Assembly (NCBI GenBank): GCA_934590135.1
Contig: CAKTOT010000042.1
Coordinates: 1-17,995, forward strand
Reading direction: 5' to 3'
Length of the DNA: 17,995 bases
Origin: an uncultured Muribaculaceae bacterium
GTDB taxonomy: Bacteria; Bacteroidota; Bacteroidia; Bacteroidales; Muribaculaceae
Positions 8,629 through 16,925 of this stretch are shown here, in pieces; positions within the stretch are counted from its first letter, which is position 1, and every line of letters begins with the position of its first letter. Under the pieces are notes generated by a model, which did not search any database, was not told where the DNA came from, and saw only the letters and a list, made by a program, of their open reading frames with translations. The position numbers were made by a program, and so were the translations under genes.

Positions 8629-9540
8629 ATGAACAAAGATACGCAAATACATAAAGAAGACGTGTATTTCGACACAGTCGAGCACTTTAACGAGTACTAC
8701 AGTTTCGAGACCCTGCACCCGCTGGTATCTGTAGTACGCTACGACCGGCCGCGTGCCATCCGAGCCGCCACATACCATTACGGCCTCTACGCCCTGTTTC
8801 TCAAAGAAAATAAGGGATGTCAAATTTCATACGGACGTACTAAGTACGATTTCGACGAAATGACTATCACCTCCTTTGCTCCGGGGCAGGTGGTGTCCGT
8901 CGAGCCCGCACCCGGCGTGACCACACCCAAGTGGACTGCCATAGTGTTTCATCCCGACTTTTTGGCACGCACCTCGTTGGGCCGCGAGATGTCCAAATAC
9001 GGATTCTTTTCGTACAACAGCAATGAGGCGCTGCACCTCTCGGCCGGCGAAGTTGAGATTGTACGCTCGGTATTGGCCATCATCCGACAAGAGATGCACC
9101 ATGCCATCGACCGCCACTCGAGGCGCCTCATCGTGTCCAATATCGAAGTACTGTTGAACTATTGTCTTCGGTTTTACGAGCGCCAGTTCGTCACGCGCGA
9201 AGAAATCAATCACAGCACCGTGCAGCGCTTCGAGGATATGCTCAACGAGTATATCGCCAATGAAGCGGAAACCGGCGGCATTCCAACCGTGGCAATGTTT
9301 GCCGACAAATGCTGCCTTTCGCCGGGATACTTCGGCGAACTGGTGAAAGCAGAGACAGGCATCACGGCACAGACATTCATCGCCGAGCACATGCTGGCAC
9401 ACGCCAAGGAATTGCTCAACGACCTATCACTCACCGTATCGCAGATTAGCGAACTGCTCGGATTTGAGTATCCGCAGCATTTTGTCCGTTTCTTCAAGCG
9501 CATGACCGGTAAGACGCCCACCCAATTTCGTGCCGCCTAA
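8629..9540 (+). CDS. AraC-family transcriptional regulator
   Basis: A 303-residue protein with an N-terminal ligand-sensing region (about 1-190) and a C-terminal AraC/XylS double helix-turn-helix (about 205-303). The second HTH shows the family hallmark: LTVSQISELLGFEYPQHFVRFFKR followed by GKTPTQFR, close to the consensus GFxxxxxFxRxFKxxxGxxPxxFR. The N-terminal part resembles the AraC proteins common in Bacteroidales, but the effector cannot be read from sequence. A TTG at 8605 would add eight residues, yet it overlaps the -7 element, so the ATG at 8629 is preferred. It is downstream of menE in the same direction; a link to menaquinone is not shown. A strong hairpin follows the stop. Confidence 0.9.
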   Translation: MNKDTQIHKEDVYFDTVEHFNEYYSFETLHPLVSVVRYDRPRAIRAATYHYGLYALFLKENKGCQISYGRTKYDFDEMTITSFAPGQVVSVEPAPGVTTPKWTAIVFHPDFLARTSLGREMSKYGFFSYNSNEALHLSAGEVEIVRSVLAIIRQEMHHAIDRHSRRLIVSNIEVLLNYCLRFYERQFVTREEINHSTVQRFEDMLNEYIANEAETGGIPTVAMFADKCCLSPGYFGELVKAETGITAQTFIAEHMLAHAKELLNDLSLTVSQISELLGFEYPQHFVRFFKRMTGKTPTQFRAA

Positions 9541-9580
9541 GCCGCCGCAGGACTATTCCTAAGGTCGCGCGACGCAATAT

Positions 9581-9633
9581 ACACCGAGAGCTCGGAGTAC
9601 TCAGAACAACTGAGTCGTACGAGCTCTCGGTGT
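9581..9633 (+). terminator. Long hairpin terminator after the AraC gene
   Basis: Inverted repeat with arms ACACCGAGAGCTCG (9581-9594) and CGAGCTCTCGGTGT (9620-9633), 14 bp perfect, then a 5-nt unpaired bubble on each side, a further 5-bp stem and an AACAA loop. On the plus strand it runs into TTTTC, fitting a rho-independent terminator. It begins 41 bases after the AraC stop. Confidence 0.75.
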
Positions 9634-9699
9634 TTTCGGCTTATATGAGAGTCTGGACTGTAGTAGCGCGCCATACTCTCGTGGCATCCAAACACAAAT

Positions 9700-9730
9700 G
9701 GGGGACGGCATTGCAATAATGCCGTCCCCC
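9700..9730 (-). terminator. Terminator of the lipoprotein operon
   Basis: A perfect 13-bp stem (9700-9712 with 9718-9730) with a 5-nt loop lies 24 bases after the last stop codon of the minus-strand operon. Five G:C pairs are at its base. On the minus strand it is followed by a moderately T-rich stretch (ATTTGTGTTTGG). Together with the AraC terminator it fills the 214-base convergent gap 9541-9754, which holds no gene. Confidence 0.75.
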
Positions 9731-9754
9731 GTTGCAGGTTATGTTAAGATAGGA

Positions 9755-11902
9755 TTAATACACAAGCTGGAAATTGTCTATCCACATGGTCGAAACGCCG
9801 CCTGTGAAGAAGTCGCCGTAGCGGCTGGCTGAGCATACTATCATGATATTCGAAACCTTGACGTCCGATTTGAAATATGTCAGTGGTATTTCGAATTCGA
9901 CCATACCATTGCCGGCAGTGGCTTCGGTGAAGACCTTCTCGCCGTAAGCGATGACATTCGAAGCGTTTTTGTCAAAGAGTTGACGTTCGCTCTTCTTGGT
10001 CTTCACAATCACGGGATATGTACCCGAACCATTGCTCGACGAATAAGTCTCGGTGTGGTTGGTCAGCAGGGCTATGTATATGATACCGGTGTCGGGATCG
10101 CCCTTAGCTATGGACGATGGAGCGCCGTCACCAATGTACTGAATAGTACCGGGAGCATACTTGATGTAGCCTTTGAGGGCCTTGGGACGCGAGCCGAAGC
10201 TGCGGCCCCATCCGAGGACGCCGTCCGTGCCTTCGGTAGCGATATACTTGCCGACGAAGGCGTTGCCGGCGGCAAATTTGCCTATGGCGCCGACGCCGAC
10301 AAATTGCGATGCAAGTTTGGCGCTGTAATTGCCTTCGACCTTGACGTCGCCGTCGGGAGTGGTAATATTCTTGCTCATAGTAGCCGAGCCGTGGTTACCG
10401 CTATCCCACCACATTTCCTGGCCTTCGGCATACATCAGATACGGGGCCTTGGCAGTGGTCCACCCTTCGAAACCGCCGTTGACAAGCTGCTGGGCGGCTT
10501 CTGTGGTGAATGTCAGGATTGCCGAGGTGTACTCGCCGCTCTGAGCTGCGTACTCGTAAGTAGTGCCGGGTGTCAGTCCGGTAAGAGCGGCAGAGAGTTT
10601 GGTGCCTTCAACGGTAGTGGCGGCTGTGGTCCATGCAGTGGCTCCCTTAGCGCGGTATACGAGGGTGGGCGCTGTTGCACCTTCCTTAAGGATATTGCCG
10701 TAGATGGTGGCCGTTGTGGGCCATACTTCGGTTGCAATGGTAGCAGCTGCGGACACGGGTGCACTCGTGATGTTGAAATTGAGCGTTCCTGTGCTTGTCT
10801 CGCCGTTGGCATCGGTGGCGGTGATATTGACCGCATATTCGCCTTCTTTGAGGGTGTTGAGCAGCGAGGTCTCGAAATTGATTTTAATCCACGAGACGTC
10901 TTCGTCCGCATCGTAGTTGTAGGTATAATTGATACCTCCGGTGTTGAGTGCCTGCTTGATGGCATCGCTCATCTTGAACAGATCGACATCATTGCCGCCC
11001 ACTCCGCTGATACCGCCGATAATAGGCGATGACAGCTGAAGGCCGGTGAGTGCGCCGGCAGCGGTGATGTACAGCGAGGTACGCTTCACGTTGCCCGGTT
11101 CGCCGGCCACGGGTTGGGAAATATCGAAGTCGTAGCCTTCGATTTCGGGGGCGAGAGTGATGACAACCACATCGTTGACTTCGACAGCACGTTCGTCAAT
11201 TTCGATGACAAAGTATCCGCCGCCTATGGGGTCGTCATGACCGGTGTATTTGACATTGAGAATGTACTGTGTGGCGGGCTTTGCATCCTTGATGACGCCT
11301 TCGCGCGTATATGTATCGCCGTTGGCCAATTTGCCGGAGAAAGTCCATTTGAGGTCTTTGTCCTTGGAGGGCATCATAAAGTAGCCTGCGCGTTTTTCGC
11401 CGGCTTCAAAGTCAAGCGTACCCTTGCTGTGGCCTATAGTCATCTTGTACTCGGTAAGTATTTCGCCGACTTCGGCAGCGTAATTGACCGAAGCGAGGAC
11501 GTTGGCTATAGAGCAGGTGAGGTCCACCTTGGTGGTGGCGCCGTTGGTGACTTCGAACTCGGTACGACCTTTGAACCACTTATGGTCGAAAGACGCCGAG
11601 ACACTGTCTCCGGCCCAGCCTTCGGCGATGTATCGGTCGCTGACCAGCTGGATGCCATCGGCCGGCACTTCGCTTATGCCTTTGAAGCGGCGTACAAGGC
11701 CTTTGCTGTTAGAGATGTATATCAGACAATTGTCTGCATAATCGGTGACATCGGCACGTGACTGCACCTTGACGTCCGAATTGATTTTGGTGGTCAGATA
11801 GACGGTTCCTTGACCTTCAAGGTCGCCTAATTCGTCGTGGCATGCCGTGAATGCTGTCGCAAGTACGAGCACGGCGCCAAGCATTGTAATATTCTTTTTC
11901 AT
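9755..11902 (-). CDS. DUF4493/PCMD-domain lipoprotein (715 aa)
   Basis: Predicted lipoprotein with a type II signal peptide: basic MKKN, hydrophobic core, and lipobox TAC with Cys21, followed by acidic HDE. Residues about 30-235 look like DUF4493: an opening beta strand region, then a segment ending FEAGEKRAGYFMMP, then a return to beta strands. About 240-385 is a middle domain also found in the two neighbours. About 387-470 is fibronectin-III-like (LTGLTPGTTYEYAAQ). From NGGFEGW (about 474) to the end is a PCMD-like C-terminal domain, with FGSRPKALKGYIKY and the closing WIDNFQLVY. PCMD stands for putative carbohydrate metabolism domain; no catalytic activity is shown. Third and last gene of the operon, 24 bases after the preceding gene. 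Location is inferred to be the outer membrane, perhaps surface-exposed. Confidence 0.82.
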   Translation of the reverse strand: MKKNITMLGAVLVLATAFTACHDELGDLEGQGTVYLTTKINSDVKVQSRADVTDYADNCLIYISNSKGLVRRFKGISEVPADGIQLVSDRYIAEGWAGDSVSASFDHKWFKGRTEFEVTNGATTKVDLTCSIANVLASVNYAAEVGEILTEYKMTIGHSKGTLDFEAGEKRAGYFMMPSKDKDLKWTFSGKLANGDTYTREGVIKDAKPATQYILNVKYTGHDDPIGGGYFVIEIDERAVEVNDVVVITLAPEIEGYDFDISQPVAGEPGNVKRTSLYITAAGALTGLQLSSPIIGGISGVGGNDVDLFKMSDAIKQALNTGGINYTYNYDADEDVSWIKINFETSLLNTLKEGEYAVNITATDANGETSTGTLNFNITSAPVSAAATIATEVWPTTATIYGNILKEGATAPTLVYRAKGATAWTTAATTVEGTKLSAALTGLTPGTTYEYAAQSGEYTSAILTFTTEAAQQLVNGGFEGWTTAKAPYLMYAEGQEMWWDSGNHGSATMSKNITTPDGDVKVEGNYSAKLASQFVGVGAIGKFAAGNAFVGKYIATEGTDGVLGWGRSFGSRPKALKGYIKYAPGTIQYIGDGAPSSIAKGDPDTGIIYIALLTNHTETYSSSNGSGTYPVIVKTKKSERQLFDKNASNVIAYGEKVFTEATAGNGMVEFEIPLTYFKSDVKVSNIMIVCSASRYGDFFTGGVSTMWIDNFQLVY

Positions 11903-11926
11903 GACGGTGTGTATTCGGGACAGTGA

Positions 11927-13201
11927 TTATTTGGCAATGAATTTCAGGGAGACAATCTTATTGACGGACTTGTTGTCTGTAAGATTGAGCGTAAAGGTGT
12001 GGTTGCCCGGGAATGCCGACAGCAGCGGAATAAACTGGCTGATGTCAAAAGTCAGATTGGTGGCATTGATGACCTTGTCGCCCGTGGGGAAGCCAAGGGA
12101 TTCAAAGGACTCGGCATTGTCGCCGGGATATGCGAGGTCAAATTCGATAGGCATCAGGTCCTTGACCGAATTGATAAAGTTGTCGTTGTCTGAGGCTATC
12201 TTGACGATGAAGTGCTGTATACCGTTCTTGGATTCGATGAGCACGATACCGGTCGAGGTGGTGGCTACATCGTTGGCGGTGTCAAAGCTCAGTGTCTCGC
12301 TGGTGACCTTAATGGCGTCCGTATCTTCGCCGGGGTCGGGTGTGGGAGGATTGGGATCTTCGCCGCCGCTTTCACCGCCGGGACGATCGTCGTCGGGGAT
12401 ATTGTCTTCGCCTACCGTGATGTTTCCGGTAAGATTTTCGTCTATGACGTCTACATCAAGGTATATGCCGTTGTCAATGATGATTTGGCCGTTTTCATCG
12501 GGTTTGTCGGGCTTTCCGGTCTTTACGGTGAAGGTGATGATGCGGTGCTGTCCCGCTTCGACATCGGTGATGACGCTACGCATGGTTTTGTACTTTCCAT
12601 TGACGGTGCCGGCAAATTCGGCGACAAGAGTGCTGCTGCCGGCCAGAGCCTCGAAGTATCCCGAGCGTGTTTCTTTGGGCGTGAATACCAGCGAGCCTTC
12701 GTCATTGGCTATGACGGTGACCTTGGCATCATCGGTCAGGTACTTGAGCAGCGATGAATCAAATTTGATGGTCACCTTGATGTTGGAAAGTTTGCAGGTG
12801 ACAATACCGATTTCGGTAATATTGCCGTCGGTGATGGCAAATTCCTTGGAGCCGGTGAAATAGGGATGTTCCCATTCGGCTTTCTGTACCTCGTGGCTGT
12901 AAACGTCTACGCGGTACGAGCCTACGGGCAGCGAGAACAGCTCGGGCATCTCGGAGTATTTCCAGGTGTTGACCAGAGCGTTGTTGCTGTCGTAAATCTT
13001 TATAATAAAGTCGGAAAGGTCCACCGTTGCGCGGGCGCTGGTGTTGATGACCTTTTCGGCGTTGTCGATGTCTACGCCCATGGAGCGCATGCTGACCTGA
13101 CCTTTTTGGTCGGAGGGCGCGGGCTTGGCCTCATCGTGGCATGCGGTCATACCCAGGCCAAGTATTGCTACCGTCAGCAGGGACAATATTTTGCTTTTCA
13201 T
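11927..13201 (-). CDS. DUF4493-domain lipoprotein, short form (424 aa)
   Basis: Predicted lipoprotein: lipobox MTAC with Cys21, followed by HDE as in the 715-residue neighbour. Residues about 33-235 are DUF4493-like, including LFSLPVGSYRVDVYS (88-102), a HPYFTGSKEFAI segment (112-123) and the ETRSGYF signature (177-183). A linker rich in Asp, Gly, Pro and Glu (269-294) leads to a C-terminal domain (about 295-424) that resembles the middle domain of its two neighbours. The C-terminal PCMD domain of the neighbours is absent and the protein ends in FIAK at a clean stop, so this looks like a natural short member, not a frameshifted gene. It lies 36 bases after the first gene and 24 before the third. 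No function can be assigned beyond an envelope lipoprotein. Confidence 0.82.
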   Translation of the reverse strand: MKSKILSLLTVAILGLGMTACHDEAKPAPSDQKGQVSMRSMGVDIDNAEKVINTSARATVDLSDFIIKIYDSNNALVNTWKYSEMPELFSLPVGSYRVDVYSHEVQKAEWEHPYFTGSKEFAITDGNITEIGIVTCKLSNIKVTIKFDSSLLKYLTDDAKVTVIANDEGSLVFTPKETRSGYFEALAGSSTLVAEFAGTVNGKYKTMRSVITDVEAGQHRIITFTVKTGKPDKPDENGQIIIDNGIYLDVDVIDENLTGNITVGEDNIPDDDRPGGESGGEDPNPPTPDPGEDTDAIKVTSETLSFDTANDVATTSTGIVLIESKNGIQHFIVKIASDNDNFINSVKDLMPIEFDLAYPGDNAESFESLGFPTGDKVINATNLTFDISQFIPLLSAFPGNHTFTLNLTDNKSVNKIVSLKFIAK

Positions 13202-13237
13202 TGTTGTCTTGCGTTAGAATGTGTTAGAGGGCTATTT

Positions 13238-15886
13238 TTAGTATGCCAGTGAGAGGTTGTCGACGCAGAGTGTCGCACCGTGCATTGCGCTCTCGTAGCG
13301 CGAATTGAAGGTGGAGACTTTGATGGCGGCTGTCTCGGCGGCCTGGCTGTCCGAAGCATGTGTGCTCGATGTAATCATCACGCGGATGGATGTGGCTTTG
13401 GCGGCATTGGCCTGATAGGTCACCGGCACATTGAAGGCGGTGTATTTGGCCACGGCGCCGAGTGTCACGCTGCCAGTTCCGATAACGGTTTCACCTGAAA
13501 GCACTTGTACCGTAACCTTGCCTTTTTCGGCGGTATCACCGGGGTCATTGGTGTAAGTGTAGTAGCCTTTGAGCGATGCGGGACGCGAAGCGAAGGTCAC
13601 GCCTTGCTTGTATGTCTCGGTGCCATTGTTGTAGGAGTATGTGCCGAGGAAGAGCTTGCCTGCGCTACGCTGCGATACTTCGGGAACATTGTGTCCGTAG
13701 TACTCGTCCGAGCCGGCAAATTCTTTTTTCCATTTGTCGGGACGAGTACCGTTGGCATCCCATGCGACATTACGCAGTACCATAGCGTTTTGACCATGCT
13801 GTGCCGTAAAGCCTTTATACGAGTCGGGGGTATCGGTGCCGCCGCCTGTACCTACGACCTTGATATTAGGCACGGTTGACAGCCATGTCAAGGTGCTGTT
13901 GAAAGTGGAGGGAACCACAAAGAAGCTGTTTTGTGTCTTGTGGTTAGGGCTTGCAGTCTTGGCGTTGACCGTAGCCCAGCCGTTGGGTTCGCTGATGGTG
14001 TAGCTGAGCTTGGTGTCATAATATATACCTGCCGAGATGGACCATTGTCCGCCCTGGAGCATATCCTTGGCCGTTACGTTGGCGGTGAGTGTCTCGAAGT
14101 CGCCGTTGGGGAGCGCCGCGGCGTTCTCGGTGGTGAATTCGATGTCGGCTGAAGCCTTGTCCGGGTCGGCCACGGGGCTCAGGCGAAGTTTGTAAGCCGT
14201 TCCGGCCTTAAGGCCCTTGACGAGTAGTACATCGTCTTTGGACACCGAGGCTGTGGCGGCGGTGTATGTCGAACCGTCTGTGCTGACATATACCGTAATC
14301 AGCGATGCAAGTGCCGAAGCATTGACGTCTTTGCTGGCTACCTTGACGTAAGCCTTGGTGGCCCAAACGTCCTTTTCGGCGGCGGAAGCCTCTACGGCGG
14401 GTACTGCACGCTTCACTACAAGGGTTGAGCTGACTTTGGTGCCGCTGACGGCTCGCAATTGAAGGTCGTTGTTATCTGCGGGTACTTTCAGTGTCACCGC
14501 GTAGTTTTTCTCGGAGGAGCGTGCGCGTGTCTTGGCGGCGACGGAGGTCACGGTGAGGTCGCTCCATGTGCCGCGGTCGTTGAAGTACTGGAACTTGACG
14601 TTTTCCTGCGGATTGGCGCCGTTATATGTCAGGGTTAGATCAAGTTTGTCTTGTCCGATGTATAATGTCGAGGGCTCGGAGATGGTGACTACCTGCGGCT
14701 CGAGGTTTATGGTCCAGGTGTATACTTCGCTGGCCTTGCCGTATTTGTCTACGACCTTGACGGCGAAGGTTGTGATATTGTCCGAAGATACCTCTTTAAT
14801 ATGAGAAATGACATTGGTCAGGTCTATGATGGCCATCTTGTCGGGATTGCGGAACAGGCCGACACTCTGGAAGCCGAGGGCGGTCATACGTTGTTGCATG
14901 GCTTCGTCGGCAGAGGCGAGGTTGATTTCGGCGGGCCATCCTTGGCTTGTCACGAGCGATTTGCTCTGTGTGGTGAGGGTGACGCTGCTCAGCCCTGCAC
15001 GCGCTACGATATTGAGTTTCAGCGGCGTGCTCCACGGTGTTCCTTCGACATGGTTCATAGTCGTCCCGGTGGCGGGCACGGAGGCATTGGCTGCCGTAAC
15101 GGTGGGAGCGGGAGCGTTGAGCAGGTCATCGCTGAGCTCGACATCCACGGTTTCCTCGGAGACGGTGTCGTCAAAGGTGATATTGAGGACGGCTTCGCCT
15201 ACACCGCCGTTATTGACGTCTATGGTGGCATGATAGTGGTGGCGTGCTTGTGCCTTGAAGCTGAGTACCTGCAATTTGACCTTATCGGTCTTGCCGGGCT
15301 TGACAAATTCGACGGAAAGAGTTGCGTCACCCGTGCGGATATACAAGGGACGCGTCTCCTCCGAGCCGATGTAGAGGTAATCGCCGCCTTGGGCATGTAC
15401 TTCAGCCCCCCACGAGGTCATATACTTCTTGAAGGCCTCGGTGTATTCTACCGAAACCATCGCGTTGGCCAGTGTGGCGGTCAGCGACACGGGCGTGGAC
15501 TCGTTTTCGACCACGGTCACGGAAGCCGTGCCGAAGTATGCGGGTTTTTCGAAGCCTTCTTCGGTCGGGTCGCCGTAAGCGGCACTGACCGTGTATGCTC
15601 CGATGGGAAAAAGTTCGCTGCCGTCATAATCGGCTACGGACGCCCACGTCTTGGAATATGAGCCGTCCGTACTTTTAATAGTGAGCGAAAGATCGTTGAT
15701 GGTGAGGTCACCATCGCCTCGGGCCGAGGCTTTAGAGCCTATCACTTCGGTGTTAAGCTCTACGCCGGGGACAAGCTGTCCCTTGCCGATGGTATCGCCG
15801 CCGGGGAAGTCTTCGTTGTGACATCCCGCCAGCGCCATCAGCGTAATCGCGCATGCGATTGCGGCACTCTTGGAGTTCTTGGCCAT
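13238..15886 (-). CDS. DUF4493/PCMD-domain lipoprotein (882 aa)
   Basis: First gene of the three-gene lipoprotein operon. The ATG at 15886 is preferred; a TTG nine bases earlier would add three residues. Signal peptide MAKNSK plus hydrophobic core ends in lipobox LAGC with Cys22, then HNED. About residues 55-245 match the DUF4493 pattern: LFPIGAYTVSAAYGD, KPAYFGTASVTV, SEETRPLYI and a final HHYHATIDV strand. About 260-400 is the shared middle domain. About 400-590 has two Ig/fibronectin-III-like repeats; the second contains VKGLKAGTAYKLRLSP. From LPNGDFETL (about 592) to the end is a PCMD-like domain containing FASRPASLKGYYTYT and ending in CVDNLSLAY. Likely anchored in the outer membrane. 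Substrate or partner is unknown; carbohydrate or peptide binding would be plausible but is not shown. Confidence 0.83.
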   Translation of the reverse strand: MAKNSKSAAIACAITLMALAGCHNEDFPGGDTIGKGQLVPGVELNTEVIGSKASARGDGDLTINDLSLTIKSTDGSYSKTWASVADYDGSELFPIGAYTVSAAYGDPTEEGFEKPAYFGTASVTVVENESTPVSLTATLANAMVSVEYTEAFKKYMTSWGAEVHAQGGDYLYIGSEETRPLYIRTGDATLSVEFVKPGKTDKVKLQVLSFKAQARHHYHATIDVNNGGVGEAVLNITFDDTVSEETVDVELSDDLLNAPAPTVTAANASVPATGTTMNHVEGTPWSTPLKLNIVARAGLSSVTLTTQSKSLVTSQGWPAEINLASADEAMQQRMTALGFQSVGLFRNPDKMAIIDLTNVISHIKEVSSDNITTFAVKVVDKYGKASEVYTWTINLEPQVVTISEPSTLYIGQDKLDLTLTYNGANPQENVKFQYFNDRGTWSDLTVTSVAAKTRARSSEKNYAVTLKVPADNNDLQLRAVSGTKVSSTLVVKRAVPAVEASAAEKDVWATKAYVKVASKDVNASALASLITVYVSTDGSTYTAATASVSKDDVLLVKGLKAGTAYKLRLSPVADPDKASADIEFTTENAAALPNGDFETLTANVTAKDMLQGGQWSISAGIYYDTKLSYTISEPNGWATVNAKTASPNHKTQNSFFVVPSTFNSTLTWLSTVPNIKVVGTGGGTDTPDSYKGFTAQHGQNAMVLRNVAWDANGTRPDKWKKEFAGSDEYYGHNVPEVSQRSAGKLFLGTYSYNNGTETYKQGVTFASRPASLKGYYTYTNDPGDTAEKGKVTVQVLSGETVIGTGSVTLGAVAKYTAFNVPVTYQANAAKATSIRVMITSSTHASDSQAAETAAIKVSTFNSRYESAMHGATLCVDNLSLAY

Positions 15887-15979
15887 AGAGTTCAATTAAG
15901 GTGAATATTTGTTTGTTTTTTAATGATTTTCAATGAGATATAATGCATCCAAGGGCTATCCTTGCAAGCAAAAATTCGA

Positions 15980-16011
15980 GCAAAGTTAAGCAATTTCGCT
16001 GAAAATCCAAA
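15980..16011 (-). promoter_or_regulatory. Promoter of the lipoprotein operon
   Basis: On the minus strand TTTG (16008-16011) is followed by 19 bases and then TAACTTTGC (15980-15988). This fits the Bacteroidota consensus of a -33 TTTG and a -7 TAnnTTTG with about 19-20 bases between. The inferred leader before the ATG at 15886 is about 85-90 bases and AT-rich. No other gene lies between this promoter and the end of the crp-like gene at 16164. Confidence 0.75.
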
Positions 16012-16050
16012 TACACAGAGTGTTAAAAGTGCGATTCAGCGCCCCACATA

Positions 16051-16105
16051 GCACTACGAGGGCACTACGATAGCACTGCAAGGGCACTACGATAACGCTA
16101 CGAGG
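16051..16105. repeat. Five tandem 11-bp repeats upstream of the lipoprotein promoter
   Basis: Five head-to-tail 11-bp units: GCACTACGAGG (16051), GCACTACGATA (16062), GCACTGCAAGG (16073), GCACTACGATA (16084) and ACGCTACGAGG (16095). Units ending in AGG and ATA alternate, so there is also a 22-bp higher-order period. The array begins 40 bases beyond the -33 element of the operon promoter and ends 59 bases from the crp-like stop codon. Confidence 0.9.
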
Positions 16106-16163
16106 TAAGATGTTTCGCGCCGTCTTATACGCCGAAGAATTCGAGCACTCGCGCAGTGGCGAA

Positions 16164-16862
16164 TTATCCGAACTTGCTGATTTTACGGAGGGCGTCTTCG
16201 TTGACAATCTTGATGCGGCGACCATCCACCACCAGTATATGCTCGCTTACGAAAGCGGCAAGCGTACGTATGGCATTGGAGGTGGTCATATTTGAAAGAT
16301 TGGCCAGGTCTTCGCGCGACAGATATATTTTGAGCGTGGCATTGTCTTCTTCGTAGCCGTAATTTTCGCACAGCACGCACAAGGCTTCGGCCAAGCGTCC
16401 TCGTATGTGCTTTTGAGTGAGATTGACAATTCGGGTATCGCTACCGCCCAAGTTGGTGGACAATTCTTTGATGAAAAACCATGCCACTCGGATATTTCCG
16501 TCTATAAGACGACGTACGATATCGATGGGCAAGGTCCCGAGTATTGACGGCTCGAAGGCGCAAGTGCTTGATCCGTGAACTTCGTTGGCGAATGCCGCAC
16601 GATATCCGAAGTATTGCACCGGGCGAAAAAGGCGCAATATCTGCTGACGCCCGCCGATGCCGTCTTTGTACATCTTCACCTTGCCTTTGAGCAGGCACCA
16701 TAGATGCTCGGCGCGGTCGCCCTGCGAATACAGTATTTGGTTTTTTTTCAGATGATGTATCTCGAAATTATCCACAATGAGCCGCCGCTCATCATTGTCG
16801 AGTAGCGTCCATATCGCCGAGAGGTCGTCGTTGACAACCCTTTCGATTGCTGCCTTTATCAT
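16164..16862 (-). CDS. Crp/Fnr-family transcriptional regulator
   Basis: A 232-residue protein with an N-terminal cyclic-nucleotide-binding-like beta barrel (about 15-130), a dimer helix, and a C-terminal winged helix (about 155-232). The barrel shows KKNQILYSQGDRAEHLWCLLKGKVKMY, typical of the family. The recognition HTH reads LSREDLANLSNMTTSNAIRTLAAF (about 180-203), where the usual RETVSR is replaced by TSNAIR, a variant known from Bacteroidales members. The four-cysteine pattern of Fnr iron-sulfur proteins is not present, and the canonical cAMP-binding residues of E. coli Crp are not evident, so the effector is unknown. It has its own promoter and is not obviously in an operon. No clear terminator was seen after its stop. 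Confidence 0.9.
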   Translation of the reverse strand: MIKAAIERVVNDDLSAIWTLLDNDERRLIVDNFEIHHLKKNQILYSQGDRAEHLWCLLKGKVKMYKDGIGGRQQILRLFRPVQYFGYRAAFANEVHGSSTCAFEPSILGTLPIDIVRRLIDGNIRVAWFFIKELSTNLGGSDTRIVNLTQKHIRGRLAEALCVLCENYGYEEDNATLKIYLSREDLANLSNMTTSNAIRTLAAFVSEHILVVDGRRIKIVNEDALRKISKFG

Positions 16863-16925
16863 CGAATACTTGTTGTCTCTTTTGTCGTTGTTCTGTCGGT
16901 GGCAATTACATCACCGGCCGTTTTA

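Noticed and set aside
9980..11032. 350-codon open frame on the plus strand opposite the 715-residue lipoprotein
   Set aside because: It is antisense to a coherent lipoprotein with a signal peptide and domains, and its composition (Gly/Cys-rich) is typical of a shadow frame.
12341..12397. Asp/Gly/Pro-rich stretch in the 424-residue lipoprotein as a possible calcium-binding repeat
   Set aside because: There is no regular repeat or known calcium-binding signature; it reads as a flexible linker between two domains.
14801..15661. 286-codon open frame on the plus strand opposite the 882-residue lipoprotein
   Set aside because: Shadow of the minus-strand gene; no domain signature and no promoter in that orientation.
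15887..15895. TTG start adding three residues to the 882-residue lipoprotein
   Set aside because: The ATG at 15886 gives a normal signal peptide, so the rarer TTG is not needed.
16051..16105. Possible CRISPR array or other spaced repeat
   Set aside because: Units are 11 bp with no spacers and no cas genes nearby, so this is a simple tandem repeat.
16139..16165. Small imperfect hairpin at the end of the crp-like gene
   Set aside because: Stems of 5 and 4 bp with an interior loop, overlapping the stop codon, and no T-run.
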